Shown here piece after piece: positions 36,334 to 50,118 of a DNA stretch of 64,000 nt. The stretch spans positions 4,662,501-4,726,500 of the forward strand of contig JAGUCH010000002.1 of NCBI GenBank assembly GCA_019096065.1. The letters run 5' to 3'. The position numbers and the translations under genes are program-made. Under the pieces are notes generated by a model, which did not search any database, was not told where the DNA came from, and saw nothing but the letters and a program-made list of their open reading frames with translations. This DNA comes from Paracyclopina nana (taxonomy: Eukaryota > Arthropoda > Copepoda > Cyclopoida > Cyclopettidae). Numbering within the stretch: the first letter of the stretch is position 1; the number at the start of each line of letters is the position of its first letter.

Positions 36334-36573
36334 TAGGGTGTTCATCTATGCCTCGTTTCCTTAAATTCTTACGACAGCCTTTTACGAAATGCCTAAGTTT
36401 TCGTACTTCTGATTAATCAAAACACTTCTAGCTAATATGACCAAAAGAGGTAGGAAAAGTGGTCTGATAGAAGCTATGAAAAGTGAGTAAAAATGGTCAG
36501 TTCTGAGATAGGAAGCTTAGATAAAACGCAATTTAACGGAAGGAAAAATTTTCCTTGGTAGGTGAACACAGCA
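36334..36573. mobile_element. Harbinger-like MITE, copy 4 (240 bp)
   Basis: The left end TAGGGTGTTCATCTATG and the right end GGTAGGTGAACACAGCA are diverged inverted repeats of the family. TTA flanks both sides (36331-36333 and 36574-36576). Confidence 0.78.
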
Positions 36574-36651
36574 TTAAGTCAGGTCGAGCTTTGCGTGTGA
36601 GCTAGCTGAGACATGACAATGCTAGTGAGACAAAAGTTACGTGAAAAGATG

Positions 36652-36796
36652 GGCTCATTATCTTCCGCGTCTTTGATCGTAGCATGGTTGCGGTTGTTAT
36701 CGGTTCTTATTTACTGACGAGGTTGCGATGTCAGTAAATAAGAAGCGATAACAACCGTAACCAAGTCACGATCAAAGACGCGGAAGATAATGAGCC
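36652..36796. mobile_element. 145-bp hairpin element
   Basis: GGCTCATTATCTTCCGCGTC at the left is perfectly complementary to the right end GACGCGGAAGATAATGAGCC. The stem continues through TTTGATCG, GTTGTTATCG and CTTATTTACTGAC, leaving a loop of roughly 10-12 bp. It is the most complete long hairpin in the window, and appears young or maintained. It starts 76 bp after MITE copy 4. Confidence 0.8.
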
Positions 36797-39700
36797 ATGA
36801 TGAAATGATGGCCACATGGTCAGCATCTTGTCATCTTGTGACTTAATGTGAAAAATTGTGCGGTGGGAATTTTGCGGAAATTCATCAAATCTGAAACTAG
36901 ATCCCCATAATCCCACCCATCATTTTCCCAAGTTTTTATTACGAAACGAATCTTGACATATCATGAAAGTTGAGATGTATCCAACTTCTTCTCGTCTCCA
37001 ATTGAGCCTCCACACATTGACATTCCAAAATTGAGCAAGATAAGAATTTTAAATGCTTGCAATAAAATGCACTCTGTAGGTAGGCTGTGCTAGAAATCTT
37101 GGGAGATCTCAAATGTCAGGAATTACACAGTGGTCGCACTGTTTTGGGTCAGCGTAGCGGAAATGTTGTCACCCCCAAAAATGCGAACGAGCGCTGCCGC
37201 TCTTTGAAACACGAAGAAAAAAGGTTTCCTCCTGCGGCGAAGTGACGACAAAAGTTAATAAAGATGGGCTTGATTGGACCTGGCATCAACGGGATACGGG
37301 ATCTGATAGAGTTAGGCTGGCTTGGGAGGAGGGGCGGGCTCGAGGTAAAAAACTCACTTTATGCCATGCCTTTTTAAAAAGTTCCATGTATTCAGTCCTC
37401 AAACTCTTCTTTCAAATATAAGCTTTAATATGCGAGTTAAGCCCTTCATCTGTGGATATGGCTGAATTTTGACTAGAGAGTTGGGTTTTCGGTCTTGTTT
37501 CACCTTTTTAAATCTTCATACATGAATGTGGCCACCCAAGATGGATAAGTGGCCCCCCGATGGGGAAAAAAGTCGTGTGGTGAGATCACATTTGGTTTCC
37601 CGCCAATTTTATGGCCCGTCTTCAGGTTGGTCCCGAACATCAACCTGTCAGCGCACATTTGGCCTAAAAATAAGTGAACTCAAAATGCATATACTTTTTG
37701 TTTGGGAAATAGCGAGTGAGACAATTTGCCTTCTGACCTCTGTCAATGATCCCCGAAAAATTGGCTGGTGCGGCTGAAAATTGCGTAGATTAGATTTAGC
37801 CGTCGTGATGGGATTATTATGTTAACCCTGTGTGAAATGAGGCTGTCTTCTTGACAAATGACGATATCATTTCTAGCGAGATAGCCTTATATCTAGAGAA
37901 AGCCACTACTGTTTTGTTGTCTATTTTGATGAACAACGTTGCCGGAGCAATTTCACAGAGATTTGGCCACTTCTTCCTCCTGCTTTTAATTTCGTCCAGT
38001 CCATCGCAGAGGTTTGTGTGAATTTTATGACGCGAAAATAAATCATCAAAATAGCAGGTGTGACTTTTTGCAAGGACTACTTTTGTGTCACCCAAAAATA
38101 ATGGGCGGCCATTGTGAATAACAACAGCTGCCCTCTACAATTGACTGGGCCATATAAATGATGATGTCATTTAACGAACTCTCTCTCTTACAATTTTAGG
38201 TAAGTTTCGCATCATATTTCAACCCTGGTCACTCATAACTTAACTTCCGAGCAAACAAGCCTTGAAAAACCTTCGGATTTCATACAATAGGTAGACGTAG
38301 CATACAGTCGCTGTTGTTTGTGAGAATGTGGAAGGCTTGCTAATGACCCCGTTGTAGATAAGAATCGCAAACCCTTTCTTGCGATCGTGAGATGTTCATC
38401 TACTCAATGTTTTTTTATTCCCCCAACTTTCTTCTTGGCGGGTCCCATAAAACTTGGGCTTCATTGTTAATGATATGCGCGCCAGATGAGATATGGCCGC
38501 GCTTCAAATGTCCCATCAATTCACACAAATAATCTCCACGATGGGCATTTCATATCCAGCAAAAGGGTTGATTGGCTTTCCAATTTTCGGGCGTCTAGAC
38601 CTGAGGGCGCTCCGCTCTCGAAAAAGATTATTTTTATGCTATACCTACCTTCTTCTATGCTTGGGACATTAAATGGGTCTACTCTTAGAGTAGTCTTAGG
38701 ATTAAATTGCGTCATGGTCGCTGATTTTGTAGTCCCACTCCATCCAAAAGCATCAAGACCACCAATGTTGCACACTGGCCAGAAGCCTCCAAAAAGTGGA
38801 CACTATCGGTCGGATTTTTGAAAAGTCATAAAAACAAACTCAAAAAAATGAAGACCACATTAGTGACATTTTTTTGGCAAATAGTAGGTGTCCGCTTTTG
38901 TGGTCCACTGTGCCGCAGGCGCTCGGGACTCACTTTCATATGAAATGGTATGTAGTACGTACGAGCAGTATGAACATCAACTACAGTGCAGGGAACTTAC
39001 TCAACATTGGCCATAAAAAAGCTATTCGCCTTTATTTTTACGATGTGCCGTAAGACTGATTATTGATAGGATTAGTTACGATGCTTTTGCTTTACGTAGG
39101 AGCTAGTTGTAATTTAGTTTTTACGGAGAAAGGTTAGAAAGTCCTCTATTTAGTGAACTATAAGATTGCACTCTTTGATTGCTGTCATTGTACGTTGAGA
39201 AGCGATCTCTTTTGGCATACTCGTAGACATGCTGGAAATGTTCGTATGGGGGACTTCCCCCAGCCAGCAGAGTCAAAATGTACAGCAATAATAGGGACCG
39301 AAAGTCTGATTCCCCCCTGCTGCTCAACTGATGCAGTTTGCCTTGCCAACATCACTTCCTGTTGCACAACATCATCCACAAAATAAGTGACTACCAATTC
39401 AGCAAAAAGAACTCAGAATTCGGTGACTCAGCACAAAATAAAATTGAAGACCAAAACTCCATTTTCTTTATAGTTCAATTATACAAATACAGTATTAGGC
39501 ACATATGTGGGCAAATGTTGAGCATTACTGGTTCGCTGACAATGCAGGCTCAATGAAAAATTAAAACCGTGAAAAATCAAGGTCAAAACCATGAAGAATT
39601 GGTTAATGCACGAGAAGGAAAGCCTGTCTAACTTGTAGAGTGCATGGGATGAATCACACTTAGAATTAGAATACTGTGAAACTTTCCCACAGTTTCTAAG

Positions 39701-42700
39701 CTCATCAATCTCAAAATTGAGTCCCGTGATTGCCTCAACCAAAAGCGTGACAATTCATTAGCTATGCTTTCCTTTCCACATCTTCATTACTTTTGTAGCT
39801 ATGGTCAGCCGTACATGCATGAGCGAAACCAAGGCAAATAACCCTACTTTCACTAGACAAAATATCATGTTTATTAGCCACATAATAAGGTAAAGGGCAC
39901 TTTTGGGCGTACTAATATGTAGAAATAGATTTTAGAAAGCCGCACCAAGCCCCACGGAGAGCCGTGACAATTTGCTTTCTGCGATGGCTTCATTATGGTC
40001 AAATCTCAGCAGGACTGCGAGACCGAGAGAGAAAAAGCAGGGGAAAAAGCCATGTCCGTTTCCGCTCTGACATCTCGACAAAATCACTTATTTTGCCACA
40101 TAAATCACGTCGAGCTCTTTTTCATGGTTTCCTTATTGCACTTCTATTACTGCTCTAACTGTTTATTAGCACTGAGTTATCTTTTATAAGGCGGCTCTTT
40201 TACTTTTTTAGTCGACTCACAGAAGCAATTACAATTTTGCTTACCACTCTTGTTATTAGCTCAAAAATAAGCTGTTAAAGCTAAAAATAAACTGTCCAAA
40301 AGTGGACCAGTCTGCTGGCTTTTATTGATTGGTAGGAGCAAATAATTGACACGTTGTACCGGGATCATCATCGAGAAATTTTGGGAGTCTGCTGCTGCAC
40401 GTGACACCAAACTGTTTATGCCAGCAGAAGTCTATTGAAAAATGCTTTGTATTCTCTGTATAAATGGCAAACGTTCGTGGCCCCCCGCGGAGACAACCCA
40501 ACAAAAGCCAAACTTGGACGATCCCTATGACATGTGAACGAATCATCCACCTCTTAATACATTTATCACTGAACGGGGGAAAACGACGCCTATTTGAGGC
40601 CAATTTTGGGCGAGCCCCAGCTCAAAAAAATATTTATGTTTTACTGGTTTTTGAGCTGCTTTTTATATTTAAAAGGGAAATGCCGTTAAAGTTTCTTGGA
40701 GAGCAAATCAATTTGAATAGAGCCAATGTTGATCGATTTTGGTCATTTTTATTGATAAATCATTGCTTTTATGAGCACCCAGAGATTTTGCAGCAGGTGA
40801 TGAGGTGTGAATTGGCGTGAGTTTGATTTATGCGTCAAATGAATAGACCCGACGACCCCTTGCAGTAAAAAAAGTCAATGAAAAGATGAGAGCACCGCCA
40901 TTATTCAATGCAACACAAAAGTTGGGGTGAAATCAGGGTACGATTACTTCCCTTAATAATCCTGCTGGTTTAAAGTGCATTGATTCCCATGAAATTTGAG
41001 GCAAAGACTGCTTTTGGGTAAAGTGAAATCAAATGTCCATTATTTAGTTGTGGTGGGTTGAGAGAGAGCTGTGCTGTTATAGGCACGTGTGCATGTCGAT
41101 TCGGATGAGTGAACGAAAACAATCCCAAGCCCACTTTACCAACAATAGAAAATAACTGTGTGGTTAGGTAAAGAAATTCACGGTTCCGCGACCGTGATGA
41201 CCCACTGATCACTATTAACAGCCTAATTTGCTGCATATGAATCCTAATTTGATGTCATTTATCGTAGATATTTGCTGCCTAGTGACTAGCTTTTTATGTT
41301 GCTATTTTAGTATTGCACTTTTTTATTTTGGAACACTGGATCAAAGTACCTTAAACTTGTAAAGAGGAGCTTAGTCAAAAAACCGATCTCACTTTGGTAG
41401 CGTTGGGAGTCTTTTGACGGTATTTTTAAAAGTCTATTATAGTGAGTTAGTGCAGTTTTATTTTTATTGTGCATACCAAGATGATCATCATTTTCTTGCC
41501 TCATCTTTTGTTGGCACGCGCGCGCCATTTCTACATTCAATGCTCGTTCCCACCATCTATCTGCAAGCATAGTCAACTTGGATGGAGTGAGCCCATCTTG
41601 AGGGTAAACTTCACAGCAGCTCATCTCAGCAAGAGAATGGATTCCGCGAGGCTTGCTTGGCTAAATAGAAAGCTTGAGAACGTGGTGACTTTTAAGATAC
41701 ATTCGGCTGCTCTACGCATTCTTGCACACGAGTAATGGCTTCCCTCGCATAGATCTCTCACTTTTTGACGGCAAAAATCGCTTCAAATGCCATCCACATA
41801 TGAAAAAGAGCTCCTCCGCCAATGTTACAGTGTGGCCAAGCCAGAAATCCAAACTCTTGGAGTAATTTTGGGACTGACCTCATTATAGAAACATTGTGCT
41901 TCCTTCTTCAAAGCATTCTTGACTCGGGATTCAGCGCAATTTGTGACAGATACTTTCAGGCCCAATTAAAGGCAAAATTGCCATGAATGAAAACTGACCC
42001 ACAAAATTCCTGCAAGTTCATCAGCCCCACTTACCCAGGCTTTCAAACTTTGCCCCGTCCCATTAATTTGGCACAATCTCCCCAAGCAGCGGGCTCAATT
42101 TCGGCCGCTGGAAAGGGCGAATCCGAGGAGACTCCCTTTTTAAAGATACCTCTCAAAAGAGACAAGTTGTTTTGACTAGTTGAAAAAAGACAACCAAGCC
42201 TCATTGTGATACAACAAAGGTTCCATTGTGCGAGGAGCTTTCTCTTGAACTTTTGTGGGGCAAGGAATTCTTCCCAGTTATTACTCAAATGTACTACATA
42301 CATTCCCCATAAAGAAACTGACAGTTGTGTCTGCCTTATTTTCCCATCCAACAATAATAATAATTCATTCCTCCCAAAAGCTAATGGAGTTTTTCTTGCC
42401 AAGTCATTTTCTGAAGATATGCCGGGCAGAATATTCGCACTGCTTGCATTTTAACCACTTGTCTCTCAGGCTCCATCGTCTCGTCGTTTTTTAAAGTCTA
42501 ATTGACTGGTTAAGTCTGTTTAGTGGCCCTCTGATTTCACCTCGGTGGCCTTATTGTGACTTGTGCGCTTATCCGCTTTTTAGGCTCCTCCCATCGTGCG
42601 CGCGGAGAGAAAGTGGCGGGAATTGCGGGAAATCTTGGCTAGCTCGAGACTCCCTTGATTTGCTGCTCAAACTCACAGCATTGGGTGTGTAATGGACGCC

Positions 42701-43349
42701 GAGCGTGTGATGTGCGCATGGATGAGCTGAGCACTAGATTTACCGTAACTCGCACACAACCGGGTACGAAGCTATGGATCACTGCGCAGATTGAATGGCT
42801 GTTATGATTGGCAACAAGGTGCGAAAACCGACGCTTTTTCACACTTACGCCGGCCTTGAGCAAGCACAGAGGTGCAAGGTTCCTTTTCTCTTGGATTTAT
42901 TAGATCTGAAAAAGTTGATGTCTTTAATGCTTTTTTCGGTTGAAACCATTGTGGCTTTTCGGCATTGATGTCGGCAGGATTGAAACCCCATGGGGCCTCA
43001 AGGAAAGCAAGAAGTTGGTCAAGTTAGTCCATGAAAAAACTTTGTTGTTGTTTTGCTTTAGCGGGGTAGTTTTTGAAAAAGGGCGTTTGAGATCCGTTCG
43101 CGGCGGTGTACGGTAAGAAGTCATCTCCACGGTCTAGCGTTCGCTTTTCTCGCTCCTTTACTCTTCGTCCTCGCTGTCGAGATGAAAGCTTTTTGGGGCG
43201 TGGGCTAAACAATCTGAGCTGAGCATCTTTGTGGAACCGTGCGCAACACTGAACTCCGGATAGTTCTCTCAGCCATCTTCTGTTGTGTGGAACCACCTGA
43301 GACAAATTGGCAATGAATTAGTCACAAGCCTAGTTAATAATATTCAAAG
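36797..43349. other. 5' region of Pax2/5/8; probable promoter and UTR, no other gene seen
   Basis: Frames here lack recognisable domains. The last 800 bp become richer in CpG (a GCGCGCGG cluster with CTCCTCCC near 42585-42610, GTTCGCGGCGGTG near 43096), consistent with a promoter or 5' UTR of the Pax gene starting at 43350. Confidence 0.35.
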
Positions 43350-46300
43350 ATGGAGCCGAGTGCTGCCACTGCCGCGGCTGGTTTCGGACATTTGTTCTCA
43401 TGGCGACATCCAGCCACCATGGACTTGAGCCATGCTGCTTACAGATACAATCAGAACATGATGGAATACTACACATGTAAGAGTAAGTTTTGGTTATCAT
43501 AGCTCTCCTTTGAGGATCTTGAGGCACTTTGCGAAAGGCTCAGGTGAAGTATCAAAGCCCAAAATTTCTATGCGAGAAAAAGGAAATTTCTTTCCGCTTT
43601 CTGCCGAAGCATCGACGTAACTGGCGCTACTTCTTTAAAAATCTTAAGGAAAGCAACCCTATGGAAATAGGGCTCTTTTATACTTTCATTTGGCTGAACT
43701 ATCAAAGAAGATTGGATTCATTGATTTTTATTACGTGAATTTATTTATGGACCTTTGCTACTTCGCCTCAATGTTAGAGGAAACAATATCAGGATGTAAT
43801 ACATTATGTATATTTTTAGGCGGGTTTTCAATGTGGTCTGACGAGTGTAAGTTGAATTTTATTTTACTAAAATACTTGGCAGACCTCAAAAACCTTGCTG
43901 AAGCTTTGTTCCTTTAGAAGATTTCTGGCAGCCTATTTAACTTGTTTCTCAATTTTTTTTCAAGTTAGGCGGAAAAGTTGGGTTATTTATCAAATGTGAA
44001 ATTGAGAAATATGTGTTTCCACTTAGATTAAGCTACAAGAATCCTCCTTGGCGAAGCTAGACTCAAAGTGAGTGGGGCTTGATTGAATTGTGAAAGAAAT
44101 CTGAGAGTAGCTCCATGGGAATTGAATTATTCTTGACCACCTACAACGGAAAAGTTGTGGGGGGGAATCTACACTGACCCTCTTTATTTTGTCATCCGCA
44201 ATGTGAAACAGTTGTCAGACAAGATAACAATAACCCAATTATCATGAAAACAGCCACTTTCTTCTCTCCTTTCAACAGATGTTACGTCTTTGAGATAAGA
44301 TCTCAAAAATTCAAATTGAGAGACATAAAAAGAGCACGCACAAAAGCCACTCGAATGTTTCGGAAATTCCTGTGCAATGCTCATTACGCGAGAGTAGCTC
44401 AATTGTTCTTGCAGTAATTTTCTTATGGTAAAAATTATAATATTCTTGCTTTTCTCAATTTGTTAACTCGCCAGTTTGCTAATTATTGTGAGTGTGGGTC
44501 TGTTTTTAGCCAGGCAATAATCATTTTAGCACTTTTTCCCCTTGTGCTGTAACATGATCTGGCGCGTGTGAGATAAGATCAGACAAATAATAATAAGCGA
44601 AAGAGCTCAGGATCGGTCGCCTTTAATTGAAGCAATAAATGTGCATATTTTCTTGAAGTAACATTTTTGGGGCTTCGATTTGGGTCGCTTTTGAAGCTAC
44701 TTATTTAATTCCTCTTTATTTGCAGGCCACGGTGGCGTTAATCAATTGGGCGGTGTTTTTGTGAACGGGCGCCCTCTACCGGACATGGTGAGGCAACGCA
44801 TTGTGGAATTGGCCCACAATGGGGTGAGACCCTGCGATATTTCAAGGCAACTCCGTGTCTCGCATGGATGTGTATCCAAAATACTCTCAAGGTAAGAATG
44901 CCGTGTGTTTCGTTTCGCCAAACATGGATTACATTTTTGCATTATTGGGCGAGGATTGTGAAATGAGGAGCCAGTTTTTAATGCGGCGCTCAGTTAATAA
45001 TTTTCATGCATGACAAGATTCCGGATACAAAGATGTATTCGAATACAAAGTTGCTTTCTCCCTATAATATAATGCAATGATGACATATATAAAAACGAGT
45101 GAGAGGAAGTGATTCCCAACTCACCGCAGGGGGCCACATATCATCATGCATTTTGATGGATATATTTTTTTATGTAACATTCATTTTCGTGGGAAAATCC
45201 ACGATGATCTTCACCCCATAAAAAACATCGTCTCATGAATTACTAATGAGCGGTATTAAAAAAATGATGAACGAATGGGGCAGTCAGTCGGAAAATTAAC
45301 TTGATTTCGAACTCCATTCAAATGTTTGATCATTTGGGTTGCTGATTTTTTACTCTAGTAATTTTCGGCCCGAAAAAGCGATTGCAGCTCGCAATCTTTG
45401 CAGAAAAAGAGTCCCATTACTCAGCTTTCCCTTCATGAATAGCAAAATGCACTTGAGCCAAAAAATGATGATGATGGGAGGCAAAAACATGATTTTGCCA
45501 TTTGCTGCCATACACGCTGCAATAAATGTAATAATTGATTGTGTTGTGGTCCGCATACACTGTGAGTCATCACCGCGAGCTGGAATTGCTCAACACTTTT
45601 TGAAGAAATGTATCCTGGAATATTCGCGTCTCATCCCTACCTCGTTTCAGGTTCTATGAGACTGGCAATTACAAGGCTGGTGTTATTGGTGGGTCCAAGC
45701 CCAAAGTGGCGACGCCCCATGTCGTGGATGCGATTGCCAAGTACAAGAAAGATAATCCCACAATGTTTGCCTGGGAAATCCGAGACCGGCTCCTCTCCGA
45801 GGGCGTTTGCACCCACGATAACGTGCCCAGTGTTAGCTCCATTAATAGGTAAGAGCGTTAAGTTGGATCAGGCTTTTGCATGTTAGAGTGTCGCTAAATT
45901 AGATGTGCGACCTCATTTCGTATGTATTATCGATTTACTTACAGTCCAGAGGCTCCAATTAATCCCATATATATACGAATGAATAAGAGCAGCTAAGCGT
46001 AAGAAACATTAGGGAAAATTACAGCGGCAACAACTGTCGTTCCCAAAGTCCCATGCGACAAAATGGCTTCTTTGGAAAAAATAAAATTTTCGTTAGCAAA
46101 GACTGCAGCGTGCATCCAAATGGACATCTAAAAAAAGAAAGAAAAAATGGGAGGAGAAAAATATGCGCTCGTTTTGTCCGTGTTCCTCAATTTGTGTGTC
46201 ATTTGGCGAAATTGCTTTCACTTTTGGAAAGTGGAAAACTCCCATGGGATAGGCGCGGCGCTTTCTTCTTCTCCTCCACGAGCAAATCGCTTTGTTGTTG

Positions 46301-47779
46301 TAACACTCACATCTGTTGACGACTAAATTAGTCACACTAGCACTATAATAAAATCACATCTGGTCAAATGACAAACTAGTACATAAAATGGCTTGCTCAA
46401 TTATTTGAAAAAAAGCTCTCCAACTAAATGGCCTACTTTTTCCACAGAATTGTGCGGAATAAAGCGGCTGAGAAGGCGAAAACGTCGGGTGGTGGCTCCC
46501 ATTCGCCCTCTGTGAGCCAGGGCAGCCAAGGCGGGAATGGTGGCAACAACACACCCGGGCCGATGGGTCAACCAACCCAGCAACAACAGCTGACGATGCA
46601 TGACCGGCCTTCGTACTCCATCAACGGAATTCTGGGAATTCCGCAGCCAGATGCAAATGCAAACATCAACAAACGTAAACGAGATGAAAACGGTAATTTA
46701 AGATAGGAAAAATCAGCTGAAATCAGCTGATTTTGAGCTGATTCTTAAAATATCATTTTTTTACTTTGTCAAGAGTTTTCATTAGATTGATTTCCAATAG
46801 CTCATCATAAACTATCCGAAATATTTTGCAGATGACTCTCGCGAGCTTAATGGTCATCACGAGGAAGAGATCAAAAGGCATAGGAATTTGTATGCGAACG
46901 AGCTTTACAACAGCATGTGGACTGCGCCCAATCAGCAGCCGACCGGCGCGCCGACGTCAGCTGACGATGGAAAATGGGGAGCTCAGCACGGCGCACCGGT
47001 CAAGGAGGAGCCCAAGCAGAACATTCCTTTGCCTGAAATTCTGGAAAACAACTCAGCAAGTCCACACGTAATAGTTTGATCATTTAGTCAATTCCAACCT
47101 TCTCTCAATGTATTTTGCATTCGCAGGTCCCGCAAGCTACGGGCAGCCCTCAGCACACTCTCGGCGTAGGCTACGGGTCAGGCACGCCACCTGGCGGCGC
47201 GCCGCCTGGAAGCTCAGCCAGTTTGGCAGCTGCTGTGGCAGCTTACTCCGATGTCGTTTTCACTTCTTCTTCCAATGTCAATGTCAACCACGACCACCTC
47301 ATCTACGACTCGCTGAATATGAGTCAGGTCCAGAATTACTCACCAAGTCTTTCCTCATCACTAGGTAATTCGCATATTACAGCTTGGATCCACTTTGGTT
47401 GTTCCTCTTCAATTTTGTGTGCATTCTTTGTTTGAGATTTGTTTGATTTACGTTTTTTTCGTTATTTTCAATGTAGGTAGCACATTAACTCCTTTAACCC
47501 CCATTCCTGTGAGTGATGTGGGCAAATCTATGCTTCATTCCCCTTCTCTTTCTGTTCTTGGCGACCAGCAATTCCAAACAGGTTTGTCCTACATTATGAA
47601 GACTCAAACCTAATTTGAGTATGAGCCTAAAAATGCTCTCTTTCTTTGCAGTGGGCAGTGGAAGTATTAGCTCAGTTTTGCCACCCACAGACTACTACAA
47701 CTCTCCCAGCTACACTCAATACTCGTCGCCCTATGGAGGGTACAGTTACGGATCTTCGGGCAGTCTGCTATCAAAATAG
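43350..47779 (+). CDS. sv: Pax2/5/8 transcription factor (shaven orthologue)
   Basis: Eight exons: 43350-43482, 44726-44891, 45651-45848, 46448-46692, 46832-47067, 47127-47364, 47477-47581, 47652-47779, giving 482 residues. Exon 1 could also end at 43476 (same phase). An in-frame TAA at 43338 precedes the start. The paired domain occupies about residues 45-172: [19 protein letters not shown], then [15 protein letters not shown] and the linker/RED part ending [20 protein letters not shown]. The octapeptide YSINGILG is at 222-229, as in the Pax2/5/8 class. The vertebrate partial homeodomain is not recognisable; in its place are KRKRDEN and [19 protein letters not shown], as I recall from arthropod orthologues. 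The C-terminus is Ser/Tyr/Gly-rich ([13 protein letters not shown]), a likely transactivation region. It is a nuclear DNA-binding regulator of sense-organ and neural fate. AATAAA follows at 48066. Confidence 0.96.
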
Positions 47780-48065
47780 ATACAGCAGAGGGAATCAGAG
47801 GTAGAATTATTGTCAGACATATTTTTTACTATTGCTATTTGCAACAACGCCCTTTTGATTGTTCTAGGAAAGAGAGGACCCATTATATATCAACAGCTGC
47901 ACACCAAAGTTTCTTTGAGGAGAAGTGTGAATATGCACCCACCAACGAGGATTTATTAGTCTTTTAAGTTTTAATACAACTACAACAATTCAAAATTGTA
48001 TATACACACTATGACGTCATAAATACTCAACATTTAGAGTAAACTTATATACTTTGTTCAGTTCA

Positions 48066-48071
48066 AATAAA
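48066..48071 (+). terminator. AATAAA signal of Pax2/5/8
   Basis: An AATAAA 287 bp after the stop at 47779, the first clear signal on plus. Confidence 0.55.
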
Positions 48072-50118
48072 ATCTCTGTTATGCAATCTTTAGCTCTTTA
48101 CGGGCCACCCATAACACTAATTCATAGGCGATGATTAGGTCATATCCGCAAGTGTTCTAAATGTAAAAAAATCCGGAGCTTTCACAGTTGGGCCAAGGAA
48201 TTAACAAAGTAGCGCATTCCGGATTTTTGACTTGAATTACTAAACCTTGTTGCATAGATGTGCAGTCTTTACTTACGTTTTCTTTTAGATTCCGTTTTAT
48301 GGAGCAGCCTCATTGTACTTTCAGTTCAATTCATCATCTGCGTTACTTTATCACTCAACTGCATTTGTTGCTACTGAAAGTATGACTGTCTGAGTTGAGT
48401 CAGTTCACTCAGTTGACAAGCTTGACTCAGTCGATTGAGCTTTATTTACGTGAATATTTTTGTTGATATTAATTGAGGAAAGTGGCTATCGCAATGAAGC
48501 AAAAAGGAAACCTTCAATACGGAACTGACCAAATCGTGTGACAATCCGGAAGCGGCTGAAGCAGTTAAGCAACCCATGGGTGTCTAATTCATCTACACAA
48601 AAAGTTGCCTTCGTCAGTAAGCTGGATTTAAAGGTTGCAGTGAATTGTCGGATCTGACCTTTAATTCGAAAAATGCATAGATTTTTAGTACATTGAGCGT
48701 TCAGATATCCTTCTAGCTAAAAATTATAAGCTGGAGCAAAAGTGGCTTATTATGAAGTTTGTGGCTTTTGGGAAGTTAGTACTTCGCCTCGTCGAGGCTA
48801 AATGCATAGCAATTTCTGTCAACTATTTGTGCACCACCCCTGTGACCCAGAGATAACCAGTAGGAATTGATTAGTCATTCTGCATTTTAATTCCACGGTA
48901 ATCAGTGTATTTCATTCAGATTGGTGCTCGTTAAGCCTGTCACCGACTTGGTAGACATAATTTTTTTCACCTACATTCTTATATAAATTACGATAACGCA
49001 TAAATTGGTCATTGATTTCTCTAAATTGCTCGTGAATTTTTGCTTCTGTGGGATCCAGTACCCCAGCGGCACCAAGAGGTTTCCGGAATTGTCCATCGAT
49101 CATCTTGTGGGGTTACCCCGGCTTTGCCCTAAGGCTTCTCAAAGTTTAGGAAAATTCCTTTGCAGTAGAACTTAAAAAAAGGCAACTTTGGATATGGTGT
49201 AAAAGTTTCAATTGTGGCTCCAATTTTTTTTTGTTGTAGGTACCACCGGAGCAAAATTAAGCAACCTTGACGATCATGGTTTTTTTCATTCATTTCTGTC
49301 ACTATTAAAACAAGTAAAAAATGGCTTTAAATCCTAGTAAACAGGGCTTTTTATGAAAGCTTTTTTATTGACATTTTATTGTGCATTCATAAAAAACCCC
49401 AAAGTAACTAATGTTCAAATTGATACTCATAAAAGATGTAATTGTATGTAATAATTGCAAAAAATCTTTGGATCACTGTAAGTCTGGTAACTGGTCTTTC
49501 GAAGAATTCATAGTAGTAAAGTTGCAGCTGAGCCACTGCATCATTTTGAGCCTGCGAATAAAAATTCCCTTTAACAAGCAATTTATGTATCACCTCTTAT
49601 CTTTCATGAATAATGCACTAATCAGCAAATATTCAAACCGTGCATGAACTCGCCATTAAGTTAGAATACTACTAAAATGCTAGTGATCGAGACAAAATAT
49701 GCAGCTCTAATCATTCATGGCACTGTAGGTCCAATAAAAATAGTTTCCCAAGGCCAAGCATAAAACGCTTTCTCAAGGTCAACCCAATACTTCAAGTTAC
49801 CCTGGGGACCAACTCCTAATAAAAGGGCCTGCACTTGAAATTCCCCTCTCGAAACACAGAACCCATATTTGCAATTCACATTTTTAATCTTTTAGTAGAC
49901 TATAAGTCTGATTATAAATAGTAAGATAGAGGAGACCATGGGACTTCCAAAGCTTTCTTTTTTTGGTGCAAGACATTCACTGAGGTTTGCTTTCTACCAA
50001 TTTTGGCTGTTTGTGGCTCTCCTTTGGCTCCTTTCTTTTTTGTTGCCTCCTTACAAATGTGAGGGCGATTTCTCTCCAAATATTTCGTGTTGTCTGGCCA
50101 GGATAAAAGCCCTCTAAA
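48072..50118. other. Intergenic between Pax2/5/8 and glutaminase
   Basis: AT-rich. It contains the small minus-strand frame at 48912-49103 (separate entry). Otherwise no gene was recognised. Confidence 0.3.
48912..49103 (-). pseudogene. 63-codon protein-like fragment, unknown
   Basis: The frame reads as a charged helical protein (DPTEAKIHEQFREINDQFMR) and ends YVYQVGDRLNEHQSE. An in-frame TAA lies four codons before the ATG, so it is not a longer exon without splicing. Tyr-x-Val-Gly-Asp near the end is reminiscent of the region after retroelement integrases, but this is weak. It could be a decayed fragment or a small gene. Confidence 0.25.

Noticed and set aside
40464..40820. 118-codon open frame on plus
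   Set aside because: Overlaps a frame on the opposite strand, shows no domain and lies in apparent intergenic sequence upstream of Pax2/5/8.
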